Below the pieces are notes generated by a model that saw only the letters and a list, made by a program, of their open reading frames with translations, ran no database searches and had not been told where the DNA came from. 58,227 nucleotides of DNA. It comes from Erysipelothrix aquatica. GTDB taxonomy: Bacteria; Bacillota_I; Bacilli_A; Erysipelotrichales; Erysipelotrichaceae. The DNA lies in the NCBI RefSeq assembly GCF_009828775.2, contig NZ_WTSY02000013.1, forward strand, positions 1-58,227, in the 5' to 3' direction. This document shows positions 47,188 through 55,583 of this stretch, one piece after another. The translations under genes were made by a program, and so were the position numbers. How positions within the stretch are numbered: position 1 is the first letter of the stretch; each line of letters opens with the position of its first letter.

Positions 47188-48093
47188 ATGAAATATGCTG
47201 CAAGCGTTGATATTGGAGGAACATCCACACGTGTTGCTCTAATAAGTCAAACAGGCGACATTATTGAACGTCAGTCCTTCACAACGTTGGGTGATAATCC
47301 ACACGCGACACTCGAAGGAATTTACGAGATTATTCAAAGTTTTAGTGAGCCTTGTGTTGGCGTTGGTGTGTCTTGCCCAGGACCACTAGATTTAAAGAAG
47401 GGAATCGTTCTCACTCCACCAAACTTAACAGGATGGCATTACTTCAAATTTAAAGAAGAAGCTGAAAAGCTTTGGAATTTACCCGTAATTTTAGAAAATG
47501 ATGCAAACTTAGCAGGTTATGCCGAAGCTATGAAAGGTGCTGGTGTTGGTGAAGATGTTGTTCAGTACTTTACGATTAGTACAGGACTGGGCGGTGGCTT
47601 AGTCATCAACGAAAATATCTTTCTAGGATCACACGGTTTTGCGCAAGAGGTGGCCAATGCTATTTTATGGAAGGACGGCCCACAGTTGGGTGATTTGAAG
47701 CCCGGCTCTGTAGAATCGATTTGCAGTGGGACGGCAATCACACAACGTGCCAAACAACAAGGACTCGATGCACAACATGCTGGCGATGTTTATCAACTTG
47801 CACAATCAGGCAATATGGTCGCTGAAGCTATTATTGATGATGCTATTGAATATCTTGCAAACATGATTGCGATTGTAATTGGTGTTATCGATCCCGGTGT
47901 TGTTGTATTGGGAGGTGGTGTTGCATTGAAAATTCCGAACTTTGTAGAAAAAGTTACCGAACGTGTTCAAGCCAAAGTCTATGCGGTCCAAGTTGAAAAT
48001 GTAAATATTAAACGCGCGGAGTTAGGCGACGATAATGGTCTAATCGGCGGTGGTTTATATGCCTTCAATGTATTTGCTGGAGGTATGATATGA
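47188..48093 (+). CDS. ROK-family sugar kinase 2
   Basis: A 301-residue ROK kinase, 2 bp after the first. It shows VDIGGTSTRVAL, the catalytic Asp in LENDANLAGYAEA, and STGLGGGLVINE. The zinc motif is again absent (FAQEVANAIL in place of GEIGH). The two kinases are clearly divergent, so they probably phosphorylate different sugars, one mannose and one N-acetylglucosamine. Which does which cannot be told. It overlaps manA by 4 bases (ATGA). Confidence 0.88.
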   Translation: MKYAASVDIGGTSTRVALISQTGDIIERQSFTTLGDNPHATLEGIYEIIQSFSEPCVGVGVSCPGPLDLKKGIVLTPPNLTGWHYFKFKEEAEKLWNLPVILENDANLAGYAEAMKGAGVGEDVVQYFTISTGLGGGLVINENIFLGSHGFAQEVANAILWKDGPQLGDLKPGSVESICSGTAITQRAKQQGLDAQHAGDVYQLAQSGNMVAEAIIDDAIEYLANMIAIVIGVIDPGVVVLGGGVALKIPNFVEKVTERVQAKVYAVQVENVNIKRAELGDDNGLIGGGLYAFNVFAGGMI

Positions 48094-49052
48094 GCGTAAT
48101 CAAGCTATCACCATCTTACAAAGACTACCTTTGGGGTGGTAATAAACTCAAAGAATCCTATCGCAAAGAAACACCATTAACGCCACTTGCCGAAAGTTGG
48201 GAAATATCAACCCATAAAGATGGACCCAGTTATCTTGTGGACTATCCAGGTGTTGCGAAGACATTACCAGAATACATTGCTGCCCAAGGTCGCCACGTTC
48301 TTGGTACCAAAGGACAAGCATTTGAATACTTTCCAATCCTCGTTAAATTTATTGATGCTAAACAAGACTTATCCATTCAAGTCCATCCTGAGGACGCGTA
48401 TGCTAAAGTTCATGAAAATGAGTACGGTAAAACGGAAATGTGGTATATCTTGGAAGCTGAACCCGGTGCATCCATCTACTATGGTACAAAGACATCACTA
48501 AGCAAAGAAGCATATAAGGAAGCGATTGAAACGAACACCATCCTCGATGTTCTCAATAAAGTTCCAGTAAGCAAAGGCGACGTAATTTTTGTTGAAGCGG
48601 GAACGATTCATGCAATTGGTGCTGGAATCGTTATCTGTGAAATTCAACAAAATTCAAACACAACGTATCGTGTCTATGATTTTAATCGTAAAGACGCGAA
48701 TGGTAATTTGCGCGAATTACATATCCAACAAGCGATCGACGTATCAAATTTAGAACCCAAAGATACATCATTTGAAGCCCAGGAGCCATTTGTTGTTTCC
48801 GACGGCTACCAAAGTCGAATTCTTGTAAGTTGTGATTACTTTACAACGACAGAAGTCATTCTTGATGATTTCAAAAATTATTATCTTGACGATACATCAT
48901 TTGAAGGGATTGTGGTTGTCGATGGCTATCTCACAATTACACAAAACGATACAGTTGTTGAGCTTAAAAAAGGCGAATCAGCTTTCATTGATGCAAACAC
49001 GCCAAACATCAAAATAAGTGGCATTGCACGCTACTTATCAATCAGAGTATAA
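48090..49052 (+). CDS. manA: Mannose-6-phosphate isomerase, class I
   Basis: A 320-residue zinc cupin that converts mannose 6-phosphate to fructose 6-phosphate. Zinc ligands lie in LSIQVHPEDAYA (Gln and His), the following Glu in KTEMWYILEAE, and the His of AGTIHAIGAG. The length is that of the short Firmicute class. It is the last gene of the operon and links mannose release to glycolysis. It starts on the ATGA overlap with the second ROK gene. Confidence 0.94.
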   Translation: MSVIKLSPSYKDYLWGGNKLKESYRKETPLTPLAESWEISTHKDGPSYLVDYPGVAKTLPEYIAAQGRHVLGTKGQAFEYFPILVKFIDAKQDLSIQVHPEDAYAKVHENEYGKTEMWYILEAEPGASIYYGTKTSLSKEAYKEAIETNTILDVLNKVPVSKGDVIFVEAGTIHAIGAGIVICEIQQNSNTTYRVYDFNRKDANGNLRELHIQQAIDVSNLEPKDTSFEAQEPFVVSDGYQSRILVSCDYFTTTEVILDDFKNYYLDDTSFEGIVVVDGYLTITQNDTVVELKKGESAFIDANTPNIKISGIARYLSIRV

Positions 49053-49088
49053 AAAAAGAAGACACGCATTCATGCGGTGTCTTCTTTT
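49051..49088. terminator. Bidirectional terminator after manA
   Basis: AGAAGACACGCA pairs with TGCGGTGTCTTCT with one bulge, flanked by A and T tracts. It ends the glycan operon and, on the minus strand, the orphan regulator gene. Confidence 0.85.
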
Positions 49089-49103
49089 GTGTTCCCTACA
49101 CAA

Positions 49104-49790
49104 TTATACGCGGTGTGGGTTTTCGCTCCAGCGATAACCCTTACCACGCACAGTGTAGATTGAAGAAAGATTTAATTTCTTTCGGATATTACGAATATGT
49201 ACATCAACTTTACGTTCGAGCTCTTCAGAATAGGGCTCGTTCCAGATGTTATCAATAATTTGACGCCGTGAAACGACATCACCACGGTTTGCTAAGAAAT
49301 GGCCAATAATGCCAAGTTCAATCGGTGTCATTGGAATATCAACACCATCTTTAGTGATGACTTGATTATCAACATCCATCAACATATTCTCGGAAATTGA
49401 GAACAATGAAAGTTGTGTTGATTTATCAAAGTAAGAATCAAACATGCGTTCCATGTATGCGAGTAAAACATTAATGGATTTATTCTTTTCCCAAACAACA
49501 TCGATGTCTTCATCGAGTGCTTCAATTTCAATAGCATCGGTAAGTGATGTTGTCATCAGGACCGTGCGTGCTGTCGGTACCATGCGTTTCACTGATGCTA
49601 AAAGTTTGATTCCGTTTGTATCATCAAGATCGTATTCGGAAATGACGAGTAATGAATTTTTCATTGCAAATTGCTCAATGCCTTCCATGGCAGACGATGC
49701 GGTTAGCACTTTGTAGTTGTTTGCTTCAAGCCCTTTACTTAATGTTTCTAAATATTTTGAATCGCTATCAATAATTAATGTTGTTATCAT
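49104..49790 (-). CDS. Orphan OmpR-type response regulator with Glu at the phospho-site
   Basis: A 228-residue protein with a receiver-like domain (1-115) and a C-terminal winged helix of the OmpR/PhoB class (about 135-226; MTPIELGIIGHFLANRGDVV and YTVRGKGYRW). In the receiver, Glu52 in SEYDLDDTNG takes the place of the phosphorylated Asp, and the acidic pocket has only one Asp (Asp8, IIDSD). A Lys (102) and Thr80/81 remain. No histidine kinase gene is adjacent. It may be constitutively active or ligand-controlled. Start ATG 49790 lies nine bases after AGGAGG; the frame is open 12 codons further, without a ribosome site. Confidence 0.88.
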   Translation of the reverse strand: MITTLIIDSDSKYLETLSKGLEANNYKVLTASSAMEGIEQFAMKNSLLVISEYDLDDTNGIKLLASVKRMVPTARTVLMTTSLTDAIEIEALDEDIDVVWEKNKSINVLLAYMERMFDSYFDKSTQLSLFSISENMLMDVDNQVITKDGVDIPMTPIELGIIGHFLANRGDVVSRRQIIDNIWNEPYSEELERKVDVHIRNIRKKLNLSSIYTVRGKGYRWSENPHRV

Positions 49791-49879
49791 AATGACTAAC
49801 CTCCTAACATCATCATATATAAACATATTATAAAGTTATACAATCTGTCATTAAAGTATGAATTGGTGTTATAGAAAAC

Positions 49880-49900
49880 AAAAAAACCGCATATCGCGGT
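49880..49900 (-). terminator. Terminator of degV 1 (minus strand)
   Basis: ACCGC / GCGGT stem (49886-49890 with 49896-49900) followed on the minus strand by T7. The stem is only 5 bp, but it directly follows the stop codon. Confidence 0.6.
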
Positions 49901-50755
49901 CTAAATTATAGGGTTTTTCATGTATTGGAAAGCTACAGATCCGATTCCAACATGAACACTAACTGTAGAAATTAGAGGTCCTGTATGAAGTTTTGCTTCT
50001 GGGAAAGCTGTCTTCAACTTATCAATCGTTGTTTCTAATGCTTCGGGTGCATCGACATCAACAACCGTTATCGTATAACCAGCACCAACGCCAACATCTT
50101 GCATATGTGCGATGACAGTATCAATCGCTTTAGACATTGTGCGAACTTTACCGAATGGATCAATGACACCATTTGTTGTGTGGTTTAAATGCAAGATTGG
50201 CTTGATCTTGAGGAATCCACCCAATGTTGCTGCAAGTGGTGATAAACGACCACCACGAGAGAGATGTTTCAAATCATCAGGAATAATATAGGTATCACTA
50301 TTCTTAATGGAATCATCCAAGATTGCGCGAATTGCTTCGATTGACTTGCCTTCATCTAATAAATCACGTGCTGTTAATGCTAAGTCTAATTCAATACGCG
50401 CTGCGGTAAAGCAGTCGATGTATTCAAACTTGATATCTGCAAACTGTGCAGCTGTTACCATTGCATTGATTGTTCCTGAGATACCGCTTGTAATTGGAAC
50501 GGCTAAGATTTGTTCGTAGCCCATTTCTTTAATTTCTGTAAAAAGTTCCTCAATTTTCCCCAAAGATGGCAACGACGTTTGAAGCAGTTTTCCAGATGCG
50601 AGTTTCTGGTTTACTTCATCTATTGATATTTCAACGCTTTCTAAGTAAGCGTGATCTCCATCTATTATTTGTAGTGGAATAGCAAAGAGTCCTTCCTTAC
50701 GATCTACTTCGTTGTAATAGTTGCTTCCGCTGTCAACGACTACTGCAGTTTTCAT
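49901..50755 (-). CDS. DegV/FakB-family fatty-acid-binding protein 1
   Basis: A 284-residue DegV protein. Family members bind a fatty acid and present it to the FakA kinase for phospholipid synthesis. The DegV core is seen in VVVDSGSNY (strand 1), LQTSLPSLGKIEELF, and VPITSGISGTINAM; DLKHLSRGGRLSPLAATLGGFLKIKPIL and HVGIGSVAF follow. The ribosome site AGGAGG is clear. fakA is not in the window. It is adjacent to a second degV paralogue, and the two differ in the ligand region. Confidence 0.88.
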   Translation of the reverse strand: MKTAVVVDSGSNYYNEVDRKEGLFAIPLQIIDGDHAYLESVEISIDEVNQKLASGKLLQTSLPSLGKIEELFTEIKEMGYEQILAVPITSGISGTINAMVTAAQFADIKFEYIDCFTAARIELDLALTARDLLDEGKSIEAIRAILDDSIKNSDTYIIPDDLKHLSRGGRLSPLAATLGGFLKIKPILHLNHTTNGVIDPFGKVRTMSKAIDTVIAHMQDVGVGAGYTITVVDVDAPEALETTIDKLKTAFPEAKLHTGPLISTVSVHVGIGSVAFQYMKNPII

Positions 50756-50812
50756 AATTCAACCTCCTAGTATCCTAATATTATATACCATAAACGCATG
50801 TTGTGCTCATAT

Positions 50813-51667
50813 TTAGAACTTTGGTGCCCATTGAATTGCAATCGTTCCAAGCCCTGCATGAGCAGCGACAACAGCTGGTAATTTAGATGCATGTGTTTCA
50901 AATGTTCCCAATGCTTCGGTAATGGCAGTATTTGCCCGTGCAACAATTTCTTCACCCTCATTGTCTAAGTAGTAAATAACATGGGTTTCCGGTGTCACGT
51001 TGTCATCACGCATCGCTTTGATAATAATGTCAAAGACTTTCGTTTCTGTACGTGCTGTTCCAAATTTTTCGATCGTATCCAAGTCACTCTTTAAGTATAG
51101 GATTGGCTTCACTTTAAGTAGAGACGCTAAAGTTGCTGCACTTTTTGAAATTCGACCACTAATTTTTAATTGATCTAATGTTTGTGGGTAGACAAATGAT
51201 GTGATCTTTGGAATCATCGCATCAATTCCAGAGAGAATTGCGGCGACAGAGCTGTTGGCTGCAGCTTGTTCATTTACGAAGCGAACAAGATGTTGTACGG
51301 CTCCAGCAAGAGAACGGGTATCCACGAGCGAAACATTATCTAAACCAACTTCTTGGATGGCTTGATTCATGGAATTGTAAGTTCCAGATAATGATGATGT
51401 AAGAGCCAATACGAAAATATGATCATAGTTTTGAGTTTTCAAAGTTTCAAATGTTGTAATAAGGAGTCCAAGATTTGGTTGAGATGTTTGAAGATGCTCT
51501 TTGTTACGGAGTAAATCGTTGACAGCATCATAGCCCATTTCAACTTGATCGAGATATTCTTTATTGTTGTGAATAAGTGTAAGTGGTGTAATTGTGACAT
51601 TCATTGCAGCCGCTTGTTCGGGTGTTAAGGAGACTGATGTGTCACAGACAATTGCATAATTTTTCAT
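50813..51667 (-). CDS. DegV/FakB-family fatty-acid-binding protein 2
   Basis: A 284-residue DegV paralogue of the next gene, with the same length but clearly different sequence. Motifs: IVCDTSVSLTPE, LQTSQPNLG, LALTSSLSGTYNSM, LDQLKISGRISKSAATLASLLKVKPIL and VVAAHAGLGTIAI. Firmicutes commonly keep two or more FakB proteins with different fatty-acid preferences; these two may divide saturated and unsaturated ligands. GGAGGATT precedes the ATG. It is followed by a 57-bp gap and then the paralogue. Confidence 0.88.
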   Translation of the reverse strand: MKNYAIVCDTSVSLTPEQAAAMNVTITPLTLIHNNKEYLDQVEMGYDAVNDLLRNKEHLQTSQPNLGLLITTFETLKTQNYDHIFVLALTSSLSGTYNSMNQAIQEVGLDNVSLVDTRSLAGAVQHLVRFVNEQAAANSSVAAILSGIDAMIPKITSFVYPQTLDQLKISGRISKSAATLASLLKVKPILYLKSDLDTIEKFGTARTETKVFDIIIKAMRDDNVTPETHVIYYLDNEGEEIVARANTAITEALGTFETHASKLPAVVAAHAGLGTIAIQWAPKF

Positions 51668-51762
51668 GGTAATCCTCCAATGCGAGCATTATATAATTAA
51701 ATACTTTGAATGTCAAACTATCTACTGAAGTCGCCAGTCTTTCAACTGAAATCAAAATGCTT

Positions 51763-51768
51763 TATAAT
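51763..51768 (+). promoter_or_regulatory. TATAAT box six bases before the yigZ-type ATG
   Basis: TATAAT at 51763-51768 ends six bases before ATG 51775. A weak -35-like TTTCAA lies 17 bases upstream (51740-51745). There is no Shine-Dalgarno site. Confidence 0.55.
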
Positions 51769-51774
51769 GTATGC

Positions 51775-52395
51775 ATGGAACCAATAGACTACAAAACAAT
51801 TAAAGAATCAGTAATCACTGAGCAAGAAATCCAAAAATCGAAATTTATCACCTATTTGGCACCGGTACAAACGGAAGCTGATGCAAAAGAATACCTGCGT
51901 GCGATAAAAAAAGAACATCCGAAAGCAACGCACCATTGCAGTGCATATGTTGTTGGTGAGATTGAACGATCGAATGATGATGGCGAACCGTCATCAAGTG
52001 CAGGACTTCCAATGCTTCAGGTCTTACGCGGTAATAAGATGAACTATGTCATTGCAGTAGTCGTACGCTATTATGGTGGAATCTTGTTGGGTGTTGGCGG
52101 TCTTATCCGTGCATACGGTTCAAGTGTCACGCTTGGAATCCAGGAAGCGGAAGTCTTAGTACCACAACGTGTCTTTCTATTCCGTGTGTCCTTTCCATAT
52201 GAGTTTACCAATGATGTGGAAGTCTATGCAGGGTCAGTAGGTACAGTTATGGAACGCCAATATGATACTCTAGCAGTCTATGATGTTCGTGTCCTTTCAC
52301 TAGACGCTCTAGACAAGCTGAGCGATGTGACACGAGGCATGGGTCACAAAGAACTGATTCAGGAATCAACCGAACTTATTAAGGAGGTGTCGTAG
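51775..52395 (+). CDS. YigZ/IMPACT family protein
   Basis: A 206-residue YigZ protein. IMPACT-type proteins carry an RNA-binding-like domain and in eukaryotes regulate Gcn2; the bacterial role is unsettled. Conserved blocks are SKFITYLAPV, EHPKATHHCSAYVVG, DDGEPSSSAGLPMLQVL and VVRYYGGILLGVGGLIRAYG. I use ATG 51775 (MEPIDYKTIKES) because it gives the usual length; an upstream in-frame start at 51706 would add 23 residues unlike the family. The start has no ribosome site and a TATAAT box six bases ahead. The stop overlaps a possible GTG start of the Fur gene. Confidence 0.88.
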   Translation: MEPIDYKTIKESVITEQEIQKSKFITYLAPVQTEADAKEYLRAIKKEHPKATHHCSAYVVGEIERSNDDGEPSSSAGLPMLQVLRGNKMNYVIAVVVRYYGGILLGVGGLIRAYGSSVTLGIQEAEVLVPQRVFLFRVSFPYEFTNDVEVYAGSVGTVMERQYDTLAVYDVRVLSLDALDKLSDVTRGMGHKELIQESTELIKEVS

Positions 52396-52397
52396 TG

Positions 52398-52811
52398 ATG
52401 AGAGAAGAACTCAAAAATCATAAAATTAAGTACACAAAGCAACGGGATGAATTGTTATCACTCTTAAAAGAGAGTAACCAACCGCTGACCATTAATCAAA
52501 TTTTTGAATCACTAAAGAGTACGTTAGATCTTTCGACGATTTACCGCACCCTTGATTTGTTTGTTGAAAAGGGATTAGTATCCAAACTATTGGTGAGTGA
52601 ACCCAGCCAAACCGTCTATGAATTTAAACACCATGGTCATAAGCACCATCTTATTTGTACTGAATGTGGTCTCTTTCAAATTATTGAAGGATGTCCATTA
52701 CATAATTATGAAGACCGTGTCGAGGAAAGCACAGGCTTCATTATCGCGCGACATCAATTGGAATTGTATGGAATTTGTCCTGCATGTCAATTATTGATGG
52801 CCAATGCATAA
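52398..52811 (+). CDS. Fur-family transcriptional regulator
   Basis: A 137-residue Fur-family repressor (Fur, Zur or PerR-like). The N-terminal winged helix shows KYTKQRDELLSLLKES and STIYRTLDLFVEKGLV. The C-terminal metal-binding half has HHGHKHHLICTECG, then CPLH, and a second CPAC pair for structural zinc. The metal sensed cannot be chosen safely. AAGGAGG is at 52381-52387; GTG 52395 or ATG 52398 may start translation. It is probably co-transcribed with the YigZ-type gene. Confidence 0.88.
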   Translation: MREELKNHKIKYTKQRDELLSLLKESNQPLTINQIFESLKSTLDLSTIYRTLDLFVEKGLVSKLLVSEPSQTVYEFKHHGHKHHLICTECGLFQIIEGCPLHNYEDRVEESTGFIIARHQLELYGICPACQLLMANA

Positions 52812-52812
52812 T

Positions 52813-52851
52813 AAAAAAAAGCATTCATCGTTTCGGTGAATGCTTTTTTTT
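52813..52851. terminator. Bidirectional terminator after the Fur gene
   Basis: GCATTCATCG pairs with CGGTGAATGC with one G-T pair, between A8 and T8 tracts. Confidence 0.88.
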
Positions 52852-52854
52852 GTT

Positions 52855-53757
52855 TTAGTTGTCTGATTTCATAATTTCTTTTGCACTTGCAAGAAGAGAT
52901 GCCATATTTTGAAGTTCTGAAGGAACGATAATTTTCGTTGCTTTTCCATCAGCTACTTTCTCTAAAGCTTCAAGGCTCTTCAATTTGATATAGGCATTAT
53001 CTGCAGATACAGTTTCAAGTTTCAAGGCAGCACTTGCTTGCGCAGTAAGAATCTTGTCAATTGCTTCTGCTTCCCCTTCCGCTTCGGCGATCATTGCAGC
53101 TTTCTTAGCTTGAGCACGTAAGATAGCAGCTTCATTTTCCCCTTCAGCGATTAGGATTGCGGAACGTTTTTCCCCTTCGGCACGTAGAATGGATTCACGA
53201 CGTTCACGTTCAGCACGCATTTGTTTTTCCATCGCTTCTTGAATATCACGTGGTGGAATAATATTTTTAACTTCAACACGTTGAACACGAATACCCCATG
53301 GATCAGTTGCTTCATCAAGAATCGCACGCATTTGTGAGTTGATGATATCACGTGATGTTAAGGTTTGGTCGAGTTCTAAGTCCCCGATTATATTACGAAG
53401 TGTTGTTGCTGTAAGGTTCTCAATCGCATTAATTGGATTGTGAATACCATATGTAAACAAGACTGGGTCTGTAATTTGGAAGTAAATAACTGTATCAATT
53501 TGCATCGTGACGTTATCTTTAGTAATAACAGGCTGTGGCGCAAAGTCTTGAACACGCTCTTTCAATGAGACACGATTAGCGACGCGGTCGACGAATGGTA
53601 GAATCAAATGCATCCCTTTATCTAATGTATGTGAGTATGCCCCTAAGCGCTCAATGACATACGCATTGGATTGCGGAATTACTCGGATACAGTACCCAAT
53701 AATGAGTAACGCAATAACCAAAATAAGTCCAATAATAATCATTGTTGAAATTTCCAT
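52855..53757 (-). CDS. Stomatin-like SPFH/band 7 membrane protein
   Basis: A 300-residue membrane protein with one N-terminal helix (about 5-25). The SPFH domain follows: NAYVIERLGAYSHTLDKGMHLILPFVDRV and VITKDNVTMQIDTVIYFQI. A long Ala/Glu/Arg-rich coiled coil (about 180-260) is typical of QmcA/stomatin proteins, which organise membrane microdomains. AAGGAGAAC precedes the ATG. It is the last gene of a three-gene minus-strand operon with an NfeD partner, the conserved stomatin pairing. Confidence 0.93.
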   Translation of the reverse strand: MEISTMIIIGLILVIALLIIGYCIRVIPQSNAYVIERLGAYSHTLDKGMHLILPFVDRVANRVSLKERVQDFAPQPVITKDNVTMQIDTVIYFQITDPVLFTYGIHNPINAIENLTATTLRNIIGDLELDQTLTSRDIINSQMRAILDEATDPWGIRVQRVEVKNIIPPRDIQEAMEKQMRAERERRESILRAEGEKRSAILIAEGENEAAILRAQAKKAAMIAEAEGEAEAIDKILTAQASAALKLETVSADNAYIKLKSLEALEKVADGKATKIIVPSELQNMASLLASAKEIMKSDN

Positions 53758-53762
53758 TGTTT

Positions 53763-54194
53763 CTAGTTCTCCTTGATCTCTCTAACAATTAATTTAACAC
53801 CCTCTATTGCTATAATCTCAACACGCGTTCCTTTTGGAAGCTCTGAATAATCCGAAGTTGTTGCAGACCACTCAGTACCATTGAGACGTATCATTCCCCA
53901 CTTGTCTTCATCAATTGCTTCTGACAAGATTGCTTTCCGACCAATAAGACTGTCGGCATTTGTTGCGATAACATTTCCTCGTAATAAACGCGTCGTAAAT
54001 GGACGAATTAAGATTAGAGAAACAATCGAAACAAATGCAAATATAATGACTTGGATGAGAACGCTATCTGTAAAGAATGCCACAGCAGTTGCTGCAATTG
54101 CCCCAATCGCAAACCATATAGAAACTAAATTCCCTGCAGTTAGTAATTCGATGACAATCATCGCAATAACTACTACAATCCAAAACACTGTCAT
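53763..54194 (-). CDS. NfeD-family membrane protein
   Basis: A 143-residue NfeD protein of the short type. Four hydrophobic helices fill residues 1-75, and the C-terminal OB-fold (about 80-143) reads IGRKAILSEAIDEDKWGMIRLNGTEWSATT and KGTRVEIIAIEGVKLIV. Partner of the stomatin-like protein. It overlaps the upstream unknown gene by 4 bases. GGGGAGGAGGT precedes the ATG. No protease domain, so it is not the long NfeD form. Confidence 0.92.
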   Translation of the reverse strand: MTVFWIVVVIAMIVIELLTAGNLVSIWFAIGAIAATAVAFFTDSVLIQVIIFAFVSIVSLILIRPFTTRLLRGNVIATNADSLIGRKAILSEAIDEDKWGMIRLNGTEWSATTSDYSELPKGTRVEIIAIEGVKLIVREIKEN

Positions 54195-54574
54195 ACAAGT
54201 ACCTCCTCCCCATTTGATAAAGCATCAATGTCGAAGATAAGAACATTTTCTGTTTCATCAAATCGAGCATAGATTTTTTGTCCTGTTAACGGTTTGCCAA
54301 CTTTAGCAGAAATTAAATCACACAGTGCCTTATTATTTATTTTAGCATATCCTTTACCAATTGATATCTTATGTAGGTTCTCTTTTGGATATGCATTTAA
54401 ATCCATATCACGTTTTGAGACCGGTTTAATTCCAATCTCAGAATTTTGTGAAAAACCAACCAAAACATACTGACTTGCCTGAAAGTGAGATGCAGCATTC
54501 TGGTTTAGTGTTATGTTGTTACTGTTTAATGTCACAATCTCGAGTTGTGCATTACCAGTTACCCAATTAAACAT
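54191..54574 (-). CDS. Unknown 127-residue protein of the stomatin-NfeD operon
   Basis: I do not recognise this small protein. It has no membrane segment or signal. It is Asn-rich near the N-terminus (LNSNNITLNQNAA) and its end reads KIYARFDETENVLIFDID. AAGGAGGG lies before the ATG, and its 3' end overlaps nfeD by 4 bases, so it is translated as the first gene of the nfeD-stomatin operon. A role in that membrane complex is a guess from position. Confidence 0.75.
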   Translation of the reverse strand: MFNWVTGNAQLEIVTLNSNNITLNQNAASHFQASQYVLVGFSQNSEIGIKPVSKRDMDLNAYPKENLHKISIGKGYAKINNKALCDLISAKVGKPLTGQKIYARFDETENVLIFDIDALSNGEEVLV

Positions 54575-54707
54575 AGCGTCCCTCCTTTATGTTTCAATCA
54601 TACACCCTATTTTCGAATATTTCAAGTTCTTCTTTTTCTTCGAAATCTTTTTTCTTTGGGGTTTTAAAATTTTTGAGTGTTTCAAAATAGAAATATTAAA
54701 CATACTG

Positions 54708-54716
54708 TGATACTAT
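54708..54716 (+). promoter_or_regulatory. Possible extended -10 promoter of the VOC gene
   Basis: TGATACTAT resembles an extended -10 box. The rest of the 169-bp gap between the divergent genes shows only AT-rich sequence. Confidence 0.4.
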
Positions 54717-54743
54717 GTTATCGAAAAGAAACGAGGACTACTT

Positions 54744-55583
54744 ATGTTAGTAAATAATGAAGCGCTACTTGGATACGTCACGTTACGTGTCAAAGATTTA
54801 AAAATGATGACGCAATTCTATAATGAAACAATTGGTCTACAAATTATCAATGAAACAGAAACGCGTGCGATGCTTGGCGTTGATAATCGAAAAATTGTAG
54901 AGTTGATAACATCGAAAGATGTGAAACAAGCAACCAAAGCTTACAATGGCCTCTACCATCTCGCAATCCTATTGCCAGAGGAACGATATCTTGGTCAAAT
55001 TCTGTATCACTTTGACGCAGTTGGATTTGATATTGGTGGTGCCGGTGACCACATTTATAGCCAAGCACTATATATGAATGATCCAGAGGGGAATGGTATT
55101 GAAATCTATGCCGATCGTCCACGCTCAGAGTGGCTTGTGAATGAAGACGGGACAATGGAAGCTGCCACCGAACCGGTAGATATTCAACGTTTAGTTTCAT
55201 TGGTAACGGATCCAACATGGTATGGTATGCCAGCAGGAACAATTTTAGGTCATGCTCACCTTCAAGTGAATGCGATTCGTGATGCACGTGATTTATACTT
55301 GGATAGACTCGGCTATGATTTGATTACTGATATGCAACATGCTATTTTTATTTCCAAACGTGGTTATCACCATGATATCGCCCTGAACGTTTGGTCAGGA
55401 CCATCATTAACACCACTCCCTGAAGATACAACTGGACTTGCTTCAGTAACAATCTATGTTAATAATCTCGAGCCAATTAAAGCAGATCTTCAAGCACTCG
55501 AAAATTATCGTTATACAGTTTCAGACGATATGGTCGAAATAGTTGATAAAGCAGGGATTCATCTAAAACTGACTGTGTTATAA
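54744..55583 (+). CDS. Two-domain VOC (glyoxalase/dioxygenase-like) protein
   Basis: A 279-residue protein with two vicinal-oxygen-chelate domains, like CatE-type dioxygenases. Domain 1 (5-130): LGYVTLRVKDLKMMTQFYNETIGLQ, HLAILLPEE, YMNDPEGNGIEIYADRP with a metal-ligand Glu. Domain 2 (165-279): GHAHLQVNAIRDARDLYLDRLGYDL and HDIALNVW. His and Glu ligand positions are retained. The ring-cleaving or other substrate is unknown. A weak GAGG lies before the ATG. The next gene begins only 7 bp downstream. Confidence 0.88.
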   Translation: MLVNNEALLGYVTLRVKDLKMMTQFYNETIGLQIINETETRAMLGVDNRKIVELITSKDVKQATKAYNGLYHLAILLPEERYLGQILYHFDAVGFDIGGAGDHIYSQALYMNDPEGNGIEIYADRPRSEWLVNEDGTMEAATEPVDIQRLVSLVTDPTWYGMPAGTILGHAHLQVNAIRDARDLYLDRLGYDLITDMQHAIFISKRGYHHDIALNVWSGPSLTPLPEDTTGLASVTIYVNNLEPIKADLQALENYRYTVSDDMVEIVDKAGIHLKLTVL

